A stretch of DNA of 64,000 nucleotides from Brachynemurus nebulosus (GCA_035578155.1 JAPWDM010000014.1:8171001-8235000); one strand, 5' to 3'; positions 23,641 through 36,173 are shown, counted from the first letter of the stretch. Notes: generated from the letters alone by a model not told the origin. Numbers and translations: made by a program.

Positions 23641-24304
23641 TTTTTTTATTTATTTATTACGTAAATGAAACGAAATAGTAAAATATAATTTTTCAAATTT
23701 ATGAGAGTTAGTTGTTAAATATTTTTATTCAATATTTATACAAAGTTATTATTCATCAATTAACAAAAACTTGTGAAGATCGTTGTCAAACTGAACGTGG
23801 AAGACAAAATGGACCGACTGCTGGTTCAGGGTTTGTAGCTGGAACCTTCTTTTTTACCTGACCTTCTTTGCTCTTTGAATGTGTTCTCGAACGCCACCTG
23901 ATACAGAACGTCACGAATATTCGATAATTTTTTAATTAATTGAAGTAAATTATGCAAACAAAGAAAGAAATTCAATCATTCTGGAGCCAATTAATTTTGA
24001 TTAACTGTTTCTTATCTACATGTACGTCTAATTGTTACTACAGTTTTAACAAGAATGACGTTTGCTATGTGAAAATTCTATAAACACAAGAAGACGATAA
24101 AAATTATGTATGAATTGGTAACACCTGTCCGTTCTGACTAATAAAAGGGGATCAATTCTATTTCAAACAGCCATATATTTATGTGAATACGATAAACAAA
24201 GAAAGACACACGTTGTTTTAATATTCAGCGACAAATGTAAAAGTTGCTTGATCAGTCTAATGGGAAATATAAATTTATTTGTCTAAAATTCAAATAAATA
24301 ACAT
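23641..24304. other. AT-rich spacer
   Basis: No gene seen. Confidence 0.55.
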
Positions 24305-24488
24305 TTTGTGTAGGAATGACACCGTTCACAACAGATTAACATTTTTTTTCTGTTAAATCGAAATTTGGGTTAACATTTTCATTTAACACAAACATTAAAT
24401 GTTACATTAATACAGGGTTGTGTTGCTATCTAACACAAAAATTTTAACCACTAGCTGTTTTTACGCAGAACACTATTTTTTTTACTGT
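24305..24488 (+). repeat. ACACAA-rich interspersed repeat
   Basis: Shorter copy of 2440-2822: CACAACAGATTAACATTTTT, TGTTAAATCGAAATTTG, ATTTAACACAAACATTAA, ACGCAGAACACTATTTTT. It lacks the ATTAA array. Confidence 0.75.
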
Positions 24489-24489
24489 G

Positions 24490-24905
24490 AATAAAAAAAA
24501 TATTTTTTTTATTTATTTTTTATAATTATTATAATTTTTTTAAAAAAAGTATCTTCATAAAGGGTCGGAATTCGATGTCTACTATTGCGACCGCAGTTTT
24601 TATCTGAAAAAAAAAAAATCGGTGGATCATCTGTAGGTAAGCCGCTATGTTCCTATTGGAGATTTTTTTTGGAAATTTTCGCAATGAAAACTATAAAAAT
24701 TGTTGTACTTTTTATTCAAACCGTCGCCATTTTTTCAAATTTCGAAAAAAACTCCCATAGGAACATAGCGGCTTACCTACAGATTGATAATGGATTTGAG
24801 TTTTTTTTCAGATAAAAATTGTGGCCGCAATCGTGGGCACCGAATTTCGACTTTTTTGAAGACACTTTTTTCAAAAATTATAATAATTATAAAAAATAAA
24901 TAAAA
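24490..24905. repeat. Foldback element, about 415 bp
   Basis: The arms mirror each other from the AT-rich tips through TTTTATCTGAAAAAAA to an inner near-perfect stretch: CTGTAGGTAAGCCGCTATGT at 24631 pairs with its reverse complement ending at 24782. It lies between an ACACAA repeat and an R1 fragment. Confidence 0.85.
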
Positions 24906-24914
24906 AAATGATAG

Positions 24915-25110
24915 ATGTTCGCACGATAACTTCCGAACGAAACATTCTATTTCCACGAAATTTTGAAAGTCTGAAAATCTTGGATTAGTTTGTTAATAAG
25001 ATACATCAGATGCCCGGAACAGGGTATTTTGAGCATTATTCGTTTAACAGAAATGAGTTTTCAGAAACTTTTCGACATTTTTTTGTATCATGGTAAAGGT
25101 TGGGAGAAAT
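24915..25110 (-). repeat. Interspersed repeat R1, fragment
   Basis: Diverged reverse copy: 'cgataacttccgaacgaaac', 'atcagatgcccggaacagg' and a 3' 'atcatggtaaaggttgg' block. Confidence 0.5.
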
Positions 25111-25221
25111 CTGTAAAATTGATGTGAGAAACAGTTTCTCATATTAAAAGAGAGTAGTAATACATATGTAATACATATATGTGATTGAAGGGTTACCGGA
25201 CTAGATTGGCTCTCGATCAGA

Positions 25222-25294
25222 GCATCGTGTGGTCTAGGGGGCAAGACACCTGGCTAGTTACCAGGAGATATTGGATTCGAGTCCCAGCCGATCC
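25222..25294 (+). tRNA. tRNA-Thr(AGT)-like sequence, likely pseudogene or SINE head
   Basis: The D stem is perfect (GTCT/AGAC) around an A-box-like TGGTCTAGGGGGC. The anticodon stem is perfect (CCTGG/CCAGG) around loop CTAGTTA, with U33 and anticodon AGT at 25256-25258. The T loop TTCGAGT sits in a stem with one mismatch (B box GATTCGAGTCC). The acceptor stem pairs at only about 5 of 7 positions and seems to contain an extra base. That favours a degenerate tRNA gene or a tRNA-derived SINE over a working tRNA. Confidence 0.4.
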
Positions 25295-26325
25295 ATAGTT
25301 GGATAATTTTTCAATCACTATGTAATTTTTAATTAACATATGGGTTTGGTCATACATACCAAAGAAATCGGGTGCTTAAATTTCAGTTTAGCTGAACGTT
25401 ATGTAAACATAGTGTTACTAACGTATGTTTAAATACGACAAAAGTTCGCCATACGTAGTAATGTTTCACAAACACTCGATAATATTTGAATTTGAAAGTA
25501 TCATGTTCATGTTTTGAAGGAATAGTATGTTAAATACAAAATTGTTTTTGTTTGGTTGATTGTAAAACCATGTAAATAATATATTTTGATCCTAATAAAT
25601 AATGAAGTTTTTGTTAATGTACTATAAGTAGGTTGTATATTTTTTGTTACTATTGTGGAAAGTGTAAGCCCCGGTTTCATCCTGTACAGTGGACCGGACA
25701 CATCATAAATTAATAGAAATGTTATATACTTGACACAGAAAAAAACATGGCGGATTAACCGAATTGTGTATTAATTTTTTGTTGTAGTCCAAAACAAACG
25801 TTCACAACGTAATTTTCATTTTTTTAGAAATTATGATCCACTTAAGTTCCTGTTTGGGTCAAATATTTTATTATTATTGATTTACAATGTGTCCGGCTTA
25901 CAGTACTGAGCTTGGAGGACATATTTTAACGTGATTTTTGTTAATACAGAAAATAAAAATTTTCCCTTGTCCTCATTGTTAAATTTCCAATAAGAGTCAT
26001 TCGGAAAATTGAGATTAATGATATGAAACAGACCGCTCAGTACATTTGCTACTAAAAACTGTGAACAAACATTTTAAGTCTTAGCACGCCAATATAATAT
26101 TAACGAATTTCCTTGCGAATTCTTGCGTATCCAGGCGCAAACGCAAAGGTCTACATTAAATGTTCGTATTTTACTTAGGTACAATATATTCATCCAATTT
26201 CGCTTAAATTTTGCATTACAAAATACTTGAAAAATTATATAACTGACATATATACGCCTATACAAGCTTACTACGATTTCAGGAAAACTATATATTACAC
26301 CCGTTGGCAATGCATTGTTTTTCTG
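25295..26325. other. Spacer, no gene seen
   Basis: AT-rich; if 25222 is a SINE head, its body would be the first 100-200 bp here, but no second copy was found. Confidence 0.5.
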
Positions 26326-26329
26326 TTAA

Positions 26330-27217
26330 GGGGGACCACTAGTGTGACGTTTTTAAAAAATTCGAAATTTTTTTTTTGCATGTTTTGATAGTCTATAACT
26401 TCAAAAATAACATACTAATATTTCAAGTGCATATCTCAAATAGTTTTTGAGTTACAGTCATCCGAAGATCGGATTCTGATTTTCATTGTTAACTTTGAGG
26501 TATTGAGAAATGTATGAAGGTTGATAGCTCGGGAGTTTCTGGACGTGGCTGCCAGTCACATGTTGTGGAGATGCTAGACCCAGGCACATTTAAAAGACTC
26601 ATCTAGTTTTACCACGACCGTTATAGTGAGTACATCGTAAATAATTTTAGTAAAAATTCTCAGTGATTAAACCTAATAGGTAAAGTAAGGAAAAACTACA
26701 TTTTTCAAATTTGTTGCAGTTATAACTCGAAAACAAATCATCCGATCGAGTTGATTCTTTGCAGCTTCTTTTATAAATGTTTCTTCTTGCCATGAACCTC
26801 CAGTTTCCCGATCGAATAAAAAATGTAATTTTTGCAGGCAAAAAATCATCAAATTTTCGCGCAAATTTTGAAACTTTCTTTAAAAGACTCCGCCATTTTG
26901 TTAAATTTCAACTTTTCTTTCGATTGAGGTTCGTGACACGGGCAATACCTTTTAGTTTAATAGGCTTTTTTGTTTTTTTGATTTCAGGCACTGTGAAGGC
27001 CGCTATCACTGCAGCAGTGGGGGAACTTATTTTTTAGAGGCTTGGGAGATCGCGAATAACGCGAATTTTCAATTTTTTGATCCAAAAATTTTATGATGAA
27101 TTTATTATATTTCAACGAATATATCATAAAAATATTAAAACATTCCATACAGTAGTTTTCTTTAAAAAAATTCCCAAAAATCACCTTTTTTTCAGGCGGT
27201 CGCACTAGTGGTCCCCC
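26330..27217. mobile_element. TTAA-flanked TIR element
   Basis: 888 bp with inverted termini GGGGGACCACTAGTG and exact TTAA on both sides (26326-26329 and 27218-27221). TTAA duplication is typical of piggyBac-type transposons, although these ends do not match the classic piggyBac terminus. No transposase; the 86-codon frame at 26777-27037 has no known domain. Confidence 0.8.
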
Positions 27218-27221
27218 TTAA

Positions 27222-27785
27222 ATATTAAATATTTTTTAATAAATTTTGATTAATATTCAATGCCCAGGGCCATTACTACATACATTATAAAATGTTTGTT
27301 CCATAATAAAATTCTTGCGATATAAATATTTCCAAATGTCGTGTACTAAAACAAGTAAACACTAAACATAATAAGAATTTTATGTATGCAATATTGAGCG
27401 GGTCGGTAGTCGGTTTGTTGTCGTACATCACCAGAACAGACATAGTACAGAAATGTCTTGCATATTTTATTCATTTTTAACTATCCATCTACACACAACG
27501 AAACACAGTGGCTCTCTTATTACACTCTTCTTTTTTTGATAAACTCCGATGTGATGAATAATTGACGTCAAGTACAGAACGAAATTCAACACTGTACATA
27601 TACACTGGAACACTAATATTTCTGTGTCGACAGTGTTAAAGGCATTACAATGATTTAAATCTTTAATAGTTCCTATTGGAATCTGTTAGAAATTTCGTTG
27701 AAGTAAAGATAATTTTTTAGTAAAGATCACAATCTACTAGGTCATAACATAACTGGAGAACTGTTAACGAATAAAATTTATAATA
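27222..27785. other. AT-rich spacer
   Basis: No gene seen. Confidence 0.55.
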
Positions 27786-28135
27786 TCCCTGTCGCAGCAT
27801 CCTGCATAACATAGCGAATTTCCGTTTATAAAAATTAGTTTTTCTCGAAAACTAGTTGACATAGAAAAAAAGTTTAAAGACCTTTTTTATGTATTTTTTT
27901 CTTCTCTTTTCCTCTTTTCTTCTCTTAAATGGTGTAAAAAAATTTCGCAAAAATTTCGCAAAAATTTTTGAATTAGTGGAAATTTTGGCAAAAAACTAAT
28001 TTCTTCAAAGAACAAAAACCATGTTCCTGGCATTCGACGTGTCTGGCTGACGAACTCGTCCAAGGGCTTGGGACTTCCAATGTTCTCACCAAGTTTCGTA
28101 AAAATTGGATACTTCGTTCGAGAGTTATCACGCGG

Positions 28136-28218
<83 letters not shown>

Positions 28219-28323
28219 CGGTTTCTAGGGACCTCAAAACAAATTTCTGCCATAGTCCCGGGCTCAGGTCGCGTCATGACAGTGGCTGTAATAGCTGAAT
28301 TCCATTTTGAAAATTCGCTAAAA
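27786..28323 (+). repeat. Interspersed repeat R1 with (TA)n
   Basis: Best-preserved copy: CCCTGTCGCAGCATCCTG at the start, GGCATTCGACGTGTCTGGCT in the middle, (TA)n at 28139-28214 after CGAGAGTTATCACGCGGACA, then TTTTCGGTTTCTAGGGACCT and an end near GAATTCCATTTTGAAAATTC. Confidence 0.9.
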
Positions 28324-29137
28324 TGCACTTCCATGACATTTCAGCAAATACACCTTAAAAATAGTCTGATTTTTTAACACTGGATGTCCTACCATCATTC
28401 GATTGATCCTAATAGACTCAAATGAAATTGAGGCCACGTTTAAGGTTTTGTATAAAACAACAGTAACATGAATTAACCAAAAGAAATTTCTTGAGATTTA
28501 ATCCCGGAAACCTCTTAATTTCGTTGTCTGTTTGTCCGTCAAAACCTCAAAGTTCCTATACTTTGCGGCTTATATATGGCTTGTACGTCAATCCATGGCT
28601 CTTTGAAAAGGTGTCAAAAGGGTAAGAAGAAATATTGTTTATAATCTATATCTCTTATTTTAAATTTAAAAATGACATAAACAAAGATAGAAGTTCATAC
28701 ACAAATAATACAGATGTAGATTTCAATTAATATACATTAGTTTTTTTTTATCTTCCCTTGTTACACTTTAACCGTGGATCTAAGAATCTCATAAAATAAT
28801 GTGGAAAGTAGCACTTCATAAAGAGACTCAATCACTAACATAAGTATTTTCTCGCTGGTATTTTTAAGGAAAATAGCTTTCTTTAAGGGGGATATAGGAA
28901 AAGAATTATCAGATAATTAACACACATGGGAACATTAGCAATATGTGCAACCAACATTGTCGAATATATTCAACTATGTTGATCACAAATCATAAATAAT
29001 TTACTTCAGTCACAGAAATTTTATCCCACAATCTGCGGAAAGCTCGCTACTGAGTAGTCCTAACTTAAATCTTGTTCTTGTTGATTCATTTTTTCTTTTA
29101 TCTAAGAAAATATTTCCTCACATTAAAAATCACAGTG
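28324..29137. other. Spacer, no gene seen
   Basis: AT-rich, with a TTTGTCCGTCAAAACCTC stretch near 28530 of the kind seen in insect interspersed repeats. Confidence 0.5.
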
Positions 29138-29205
29138 ATCACTGACTCGAATCCAGAAACTTTTGATAGTCAGACAAGTGCGTTGACGCTAGGCCACCGA
29201 CCACT
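29138..29205 (-). repeat. tRNA-like SINE head, degenerate
   Basis: On the minus strand an A-box-like TGGCCTAGCGTCAACGC is followed about 35 bases on by a B-box-like GGATTCGAGTC. The stems do not pair well, so this is not a working tRNA; a tRNA-derived SINE remnant is the best reading. Confidence 0.35.
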
Positions 29206-29516
29206 GTTTAATACTATTCATAGACACCGACAATATTGAAATTAAAATTTCCTCACATGTTTTCAAAAAACTATTATCCCAAAATTCTTTGAAAATCTTC
29301 CGATTCAAAATTAAAATTTACAATTTATCGACTAAAAAATGAGCTGTGTTCCATCGTTAATAACACTGGTAAACAGTAATTTTGTTAAACAAATTCGAAT
29401 CGCTTTATTAAACACTACTACCTACCCACAAATAAACCTTATATTTAGTTTTGTTTAATCACCCTCAGTTTCTGTTAAACAAAACTGATTACACGAATTT
29501 TGCTTACTGACCTAAG

Positions 29517-30298
29517 CCTAAGCGAGACGCTCTTATACTAGTCAAACGAAATGTTCTTCACTCTCTTTTAATAAATTCTGAAGAAGTATTGCTTCCTCCA
29601 TTCAAGGGCGGATCCAACTAGTTGAAAAAGGAGGGGAGGCTGTCTCTAATCCCAGGAGGAATTTTGAGGAATTGTGTGTTCTGAATGTATGTTTAACTAA
29701 AAAATTACTTATTGTCGGTAAAGGGGGGGGGGCGCAGCCCCCACAGCCACCCCCTGGACCCGCCTATGCCTCCACTGCACATCAAACTCGGACTTATAAA
29801 AAGCTTTGTCAAAGTTATGGACACTAATGGAAATGGTTTTTGTTACTTGAAACAAATTTCCAACAATAAGAGATGCTAAAATAAAAAAGGGTATATTTGT
29901 AAGGCCACAAATTAGATACCTACGGACTGATAAACAGTTTGAATGAAACTTAATCCGACCGAAAAATCTGCATGGACATGTTTTCGAAATATTGTTTATA
30001 ATTGTCTTGGAAACCACAGGGCCGAAAACTATAAAAAGTTGGTTAGCAACTTCTTAACAGCTTACAAGGATATAGGATGCAATATGTCGCTCAAAATACA
30101 CCTTTTGCATTCACATTTGGATTTTTTTTCTCACAATTTGGGGGCCATTAGCGACCAATACGGTGAGCGGTTCTATCAGGAAATATCTAACATGGAAAAA
30201 CGGTACCAAGGTAAGTGAAGTGCGAACATGTTAGCTGACTATACTGTTGGACATTCAAAGGAGATGTACCTAACGCTAAATATTCCCGAAAATCCTGA
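29517..30298 (+). pseudogene. Transposon-associated orphan gene family, broken copy
   Basis: I recognise a family found in many copies in arthropod genomes, with no known function, marked by LPPLHIKLGL, LGCNMSLKIHFLHSHLDFF-like, GERFHQDI-like and MLADYCW-like motifs. Here, in order: RNVLHSLLINSEEVLLPP (up to 29600), then after the MITE, MPPLHIKLGLIKSFVKVMD (29766 on), IFVRPQIRYLRTDKQFE, KLNPTEKSAW, GCNMSLKIHLLHSHLDFF, GERFYQEISNMEKRYQGK, a stop, SANMLADY, CWTFKGDVPNAKYSRKS and a final stop at 30296-30298. Defects: MITE insertion at 29603, frameshifts near 29855 and 29942, nonsense TGA at 30216-30218 where the family has Trp, and a 2-base frameshift near 30243. The 29943-30218 stretch is the longest intact piece. 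The enzyme type of the family is unknown to me. Confidence 0.85.
29603..29768 (+). mobile_element. hAT-like MITE, family H2
   Basis: 166 bp. Termini CAAGGGCGGATCCA and, inverted, CATAGGCGGGTCCA. Flanked by CCTCCATT (29595-29602) and CCTCCACT (29769-29776), an 8 bp duplication with one change; the duplicated bases are part of the VLLPPLHIKL codons of the split pseudogene. Second copy at 40929-41096. Confidence 0.92.
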
Positions 30299-32229
30299 AA
30301 AAAATTAACACATAAGTTATTTTTATTCATTAGATATAATTTTTAATCATATTTAATTTTAAAAAAATTAGCTGCTGTTGCAAAAAAACTGAGGGTGACT
30401 GAAATTTTTTTAAAAACGCAGATTAGTTACAAATTAGTTGTAAATACAAAATAGCCCATTCAATTTCATTTAACTTTTAATTAAGGTTTTTTTGTCTATC
30501 AGTGTAATAATCTCCATGTATGTGTTCCAGTGTACTCGAATATGATACATAAGTATTGTTACCTTAATATAAAGCATTTTAATTTGCATTACCTTCTTGC
30601 TCACAATACACGAGTTAATGCATGCCTGTGCACTGCATCTTGCTCTTATGTATATGTTACTTGTACCTTCGCTAGGATAGATGAATGAAGTAATATTTTG
30701 CTGGTTGTCTTATATAATAGAAGACTTTATTATATCCGTATACATATACCCGGGTGGCACTCAATTAAACTTATTAAGAATGCTTTGTAGTCAAACTATG
30801 TCGAAGTACATCTACGTTCTTCTGACTTTCTCTCCAGCTAATGCAACCAAAGTGGATAGAGTTGGTATGATGTACCGATCGTTCAGTTTAGAATGCATCG
30901 TTTTGTCTTCATTAATTTATACTCTGTGTACATAGAAATACCGGATGAGTTATTGAAAAACCACAAAACTAAGATATAAATAGAGTGCTGTAACAGAGAG
31001 AAAATGCTATAGTTTTTGGTTAAAGAGTAATTGAATGAGGACTATACATAGGGTTGTCAACTGTCCCGATTTTAGGCCTATATGTCCCGCGTCCCGACAA
31101 CAGTATTGGCGGGACGCTAGTTGTCCCGATTTTTAACATCTACAGTTTTTTTACTTTTTTAATCCCGGCAGTCTCGCTATTGCTGTTTCCAAATTACCGC
31201 GCATGCATATCATGTCGTCGCCCGGCCAGGTAAAGTAAGTACCACATAAAATGTACAGTGTTCCGGTTTCAAAATTCCCTCAACAATAGTCAAAATCCCT
31301 CCAAAAATGCATTTTAGGTAGAAAAAACCTCCAAAAAATGAAATAAATTATTTAACGTAGATGAATTACACAAGTGGCATCCGAGTAGCAAAAAAATATC
31401 CAGTATCTAAAGCTGACAACGTTTACTTTATCTGTACCATAAACCTTCATTTAAGAAAAAAGAAATTTTTTAAATGTAAACCAAACTTTATGAACCGCGT
31501 CTTATTAACTCAGTTTCGAACCATAGTTGCAAGTTAGCATTAACCAGAAAATTTCCACATTCCCAAAAAAATCTATTAGCGTTAAATCATTAATTGTGGA
31601 GACTATATTTAACCCTAACTGAATCGTCAGTGAAAATGGACAAACGTAGTTACATATTGTAAACGGAAATTTTTTTCGTTGAAACACTTTGTACGAGTAC
31701 CATAAAGGCATAAACTATTTTATAATGTAGTTTACGTTTACAAAGAAATCAAAAATTCTATTCTCATCTTGTTGACGATGAAATTTTTATATGTATATTT
31801 TTTGCTTGGCAGTGTTCGTTAGACTTCATAATTAATTTTATATAACAATTTTCTCTATTGAGAAAAATAACTTACGGCATGAAAATTTAATAAAAATAAC
31901 TTAGTAACTCGGGAAGAACCAAGCTTCATCTTCAAGTAATGATGTTTTTTAAACATTGTAGATTCTATAGTAACTACAAAAATTTCTTGGAATTATTAAT
32001 ATTGCTTGTCTTTGAACCAGCTGCAAAATAATATCCAACCATATTATGGTATTTAGAACGCTGTGATCGAAACATTTCAGGACATTAAATCTTACGGAGT
32101 AAGAACTAAGAAATATTCGAATTTTGTTTTCAAATTTAAAAAAAAAAATGTCACGGTCAGTATGTTTGTTAATCCAATATTTTATTTTACCTATCTTTAG
32201 AATTTTTGCTAAAATATTTTTTTCTTATA
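30299..32229. other. Spacer, no gene seen
   Basis: Near 31050-31140 is a GC-richer patch with repeated GTCCCG (GGGTTGTCAACTGTCCCG), possibly one end of another hAT-type element; no partner end found. Confidence 0.5.
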
Positions 32230-33293
32230 CAGCAATCCCCCGAAGAACTCGATTAATTGGTTCCATGTTCTTTGAAACCGTGTAGTAGGAGACCACCAAA
32301 AGATAGGCATTTTTTATTACAAGTGTGAAAATAAAAAAATATAAAAAAAACATTCCGTTTAATTTGCAAGTTGTGGGTATTCCAAACATATTGCGACTGT
32401 TAAAACCTACTTTTCGTTATCGAAAATTATCGATAACGGACTACTTATCATAAATTGGTTATAATTGTTTAAGCTCTATTAGTCCCTTTGATTTGGTTAC
32501 CAATAGAATATTTTCGAAAAAATTAGTTTTCGATACTTTTCGTAAAGTTAGGAAAGATATCGAAAATTAATTTTTTCGAAAATTTGCTATTGGTGACTAA
32601 ATCAATGGAGCTAACAGAGCCTAAAGAAACCAGTTATAACCAATCGATGATAAGTTACGTAGTATCGATAATTTTCGATAACGAAAAGTAGGTTTTGAGT
32701 ATCTCAATTTGTTCGGAATACCCATAACTTGCTTCGCTTAAGCCTCCAAAAATTTCGTTATTTTTTCGCTACGATACACCGTTTACGAGATATTTACGAT
32801 CAAAAGTTTACGTAGACGTAAACGTAAACTTTTGATCGTAAATATCTCGTAAACGATACGTCGTAGCGAAAAAATAACGAAATTTTTGAAGGCTTAAGCG
32901 AAGCAAGTTATGGGTATTCCGAACAAATTGAGATACTCAAAACCTACTTTTCGTTATCGAAAATTATCGATGTCGAAAATAACATTTTCTACAGTAAATT
33001 TCTACATATTCTTTATCATTTCTATTATAAAATTCTCAAAAATTTTAGTAGTTTTTATTTCCAGCATTTTTTTTTTATAATGACAGATTCAATTACCACG
33101 ATTTTATTCGTGTAAATCGAATCCACATGTGATATACATATTCGTGTACATTGAGGACTGATGTAACTTTATATCAAATATATAATATGTACTTAAAAAT
33201 CGTGTTGTTTGAAACCGTGTAATTCGGGGGAAGGGTACCCGTGTTCTTTGAGACCCGTGTTCTTCGAGTACCGTGTTCTTCGGGGGATGCCTG
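32230..33293. mobile_element. pogo-like element holding palindromes
   Basis: Left end CAGCAATCCCCCGAAGAAC and inverted right end CAGGCATCCCCCGAAGAAC, flanked by TA (32228-32229 and 33294-33295). Phrases such as GTGTTCTTTGAGACCCGTG recur inside the ends. 1064 bp, no transposase; the centre is occupied by the palindrome cluster at 32366-32970. Confidence 0.8.
32366..32970. repeat. Two overlapping palindromes
   Basis: The block GGTATTCC...AAAACCTACTTTTCGTTATC...AAAATTATCGAT occurs three times in alternating orientation (about 32366-32440, 32655-32740, 32900-32970). The first two arms fold around a centre near 32550; the second and third fold around a centre near 32815 that includes a perfect mirrored TTTACGATCAAAAGTTTACG. 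One arm serves both hairpins. Confidence 0.85.
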
Positions 33294-36173
33294 TATTACA
33301 AAATATACATATGTTTTGAAATAAAATCCATTTTCTTTTTCATATTTGAAGCGTCAAAATCAAATGCGTTATTACAGAGTACTATTAAATATTAACACAA
33401 AGTTGCCTGCTGTAGTTGGAAAAGAAAATACAATTTATTGTATTATAACGTAGAAAAATTTTCACTTTGTGACATTCGTAGCAAACTAACACAATAGTCA
33501 CATTTAAATGGCATACACGTATTGTGTGAGCAAGAAGAAATATGAAAATAATTGAAGACGTGAGTGGCTGAAGGTATTATACAACATTTTTTCAAAAAGT
33601 CACTTTTTGCAAAATTTTGGAATATCCTATGCTAAAGTATCATATAGAATGGAGTCGAATAAACAAAGCATAAGGAACTGTTTCCCCCTTCAAAATCTTT
33701 TTTTGTCGTAGCATGTTAATAACATCTAAGACTATATGAAATGAACATTTTCTACCACTTGCAACCGCCGAAACGAAAGTTATTGACTATTTTAAGAAAA
33801 ATCGACCATTTAGTCGTACTTTATGAATATATATCGGTATGTGTAGGTCTAAAAACGAAAAGAAATGTGGCTATTCACTACGATATAGTCTACCAGCGGT
33901 TACAATATGAAATATTTATCTGCACACATAACCTTAAAAAAAATAAAAACTAGAGATACTGCTAAATTTTGGTTTTTTGGTTTTAACTTCGGATATTTTA
34001 AGTGAAATGTGATGAAATTCTCAGAAAATATACTTTATAACATGGACAATAACTGGTTAAAATTTCAAATCAAAATATCTTACACAAACCCTAAAAATTG
34101 ACGTAAATTTTAAAATTGACTGGTCAATGATTTTTGTACATTGTATCGTACGAGGATCTTTATTTTCTTAAATTTATAGGTTTTGTTATGCACTTTATGA
34201 TGGTGAACAAGAAAAAATTTTTAAACTTGAAAGAAAGTGAAAAATATCGGTTAGAAATTCAAAATTGTCTCAATGAACAGTATTTGAATTAAGTAAACTG
34301 CCATAATTTAAATATGAGTTGTAATAATTTGTCCCATAAAAGAGTTACAAGCTTCCATATGAGGATTACACGAATCGAACTCGATTAAAAAACCAAGCTT
34401 GCAGAAATTCAGTTTCAATTGTTTTCAGTATATAAGCTGAAAGCTTCCATCCACTTCCCAAGCTGCAAATTCAACAGCAGCTGCAATAATTTAAGTCAAG
34501 TAAAGCGCCATATAACTTAAATATTATGAGTTATAATAATTTCTCCCATACAAGAGTTACAAGCTTCATAGGCTAACAGTGTATACAAAAGGCTTCTATG
34601 ATTCAGCCGTACATAAATTTTTTTGTTTTTATAGTTACATGAAAAACAGGAAATTCATTGCATCCACGTAACGTATAGGACACTATATATGTCCCAACCC
34701 CCAAAAACTCAAAATATGAGCGATACGGGACCACTAATAAGTAAAGTATCTATATTCAATGAGATTGCAGGGTAGTGCGTGGCTACCATTTCTCCGATTG
34801 CAACAAAATTAGTAGAGGAGTCAAATTGCACAATTTCTAAAAATTTCATCATTAAAAACTATCAAATTGTTCCGAAATTATACTAACAGGTGGCACTTCC
34901 TGTCGGACACACAGACGCAGACACAGACGAACTAACAGAAGGACATGAAACCAAAATGGTTTAGCAAACTCGTAAGTGTAAGACGCACATGAAAATTTTC
35001 ATTTTGTTGGGGGAAAAAATTACATTTTAATAGACTCGGGAGCAAATTAATTAAAGATTTTACTTTTGATAACATTCCGTTAGCGTTTACTGGAAATATC
35101 TTGCCTACAAAGTGGCCATTAGCTGGGAGTCATATTCTAAACTTAAAATATCAAAATTAAGTATGTGATGATCTGTTATCTGAGATCTCTCTCTCTCTCT
35201 GATATTCTCGCTCAAATGAAACTGTTTTTGTGTGTTGTGTACACGCAAACGTTAATTAAATAGAAAAATTTACTCTAAAGTATAATTCTTGCAAGTTAAA
35301 TTTAAATAAAAATTTCCTCCTATAACACTTACGTCCCCAGTACAGCTACATCATTATTTTGACCATTACTTTACATTTATTATTCAATTAGAGACCCATC
35401 AACATATCTAGTACAAATTACATAACATTCCTCAAATATTTATATTATAATATACACATATAAAATTGCGTATGTTCGAGAGAAATATTGCGGTAAGTTC
35501 TCATCTCTTCACTACGTTTTAATATAAAACACAAGCCTCAAAGTAAGTAAAATTATTATTCATATAGAAACAACGTCACAGGAAAGCATACAGAGAAAAT
35601 TTAATTTTATAAGAATAAAGTTTATAAATCATTAGGAAAATGTCAAAGAATTTAATGTCTTTAAAAAATTGTAATTCAAGAAAAAAATAATTAAAACTTT
35701 TACTTTTTTCTAACGACAAGAATAAAACTAAAGCTTGGTTTAAAAAAAAAAATCAGCCCTCATTAATTTACAAGAAAATCTTCAATGTTTTCCCTCTTCT
35801 TTTCGCCCCCGCTTACTCTCCTGTGTTATTTATGAAATAAAAATATAATTTCCTTAGAAGCTTTTTTTTTTTTATATAAAACTGATAATTTGTTAGATTA
35901 TAAAATCCATTATTTTTTACCATTTTTCCGGTTTTTTTCTCTGTGTTTCCTTTTGTTTTAATTTTCTCGCTTGCAAAAAAATTATGAAATGATGGATTTA
36001 GAGGGCGCGAATAAAAAAAAACTCGATTTTATTTATGTCATGTTTTTTTAAGAAAATTATTATTATGCTCTTTATGGAATGGTGAATTTTTTATTCGGTT
36101 CATTACACTTGCAATTCAAATGTAAGGGTCAGTTGAGAATAAAGTGGTTTTAAAAATAATTAAGATGTATAAT
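33294..36173. other. Spacer, no gene seen
   Basis: AT-rich. Contains the short direct duplication at 34294-34582, a CACAGACGCAGACACAGACG stretch near 34910, and a TC run near 35190. Confidence 0.5.
34294..34582 (+). repeat. Direct duplication
   Basis: About 34294-34362 and 34499-34575 share AAATATGAGTTGTAATAATT-like and AAGAGTTACAAGCTTC blocks. Confidence 0.6.
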
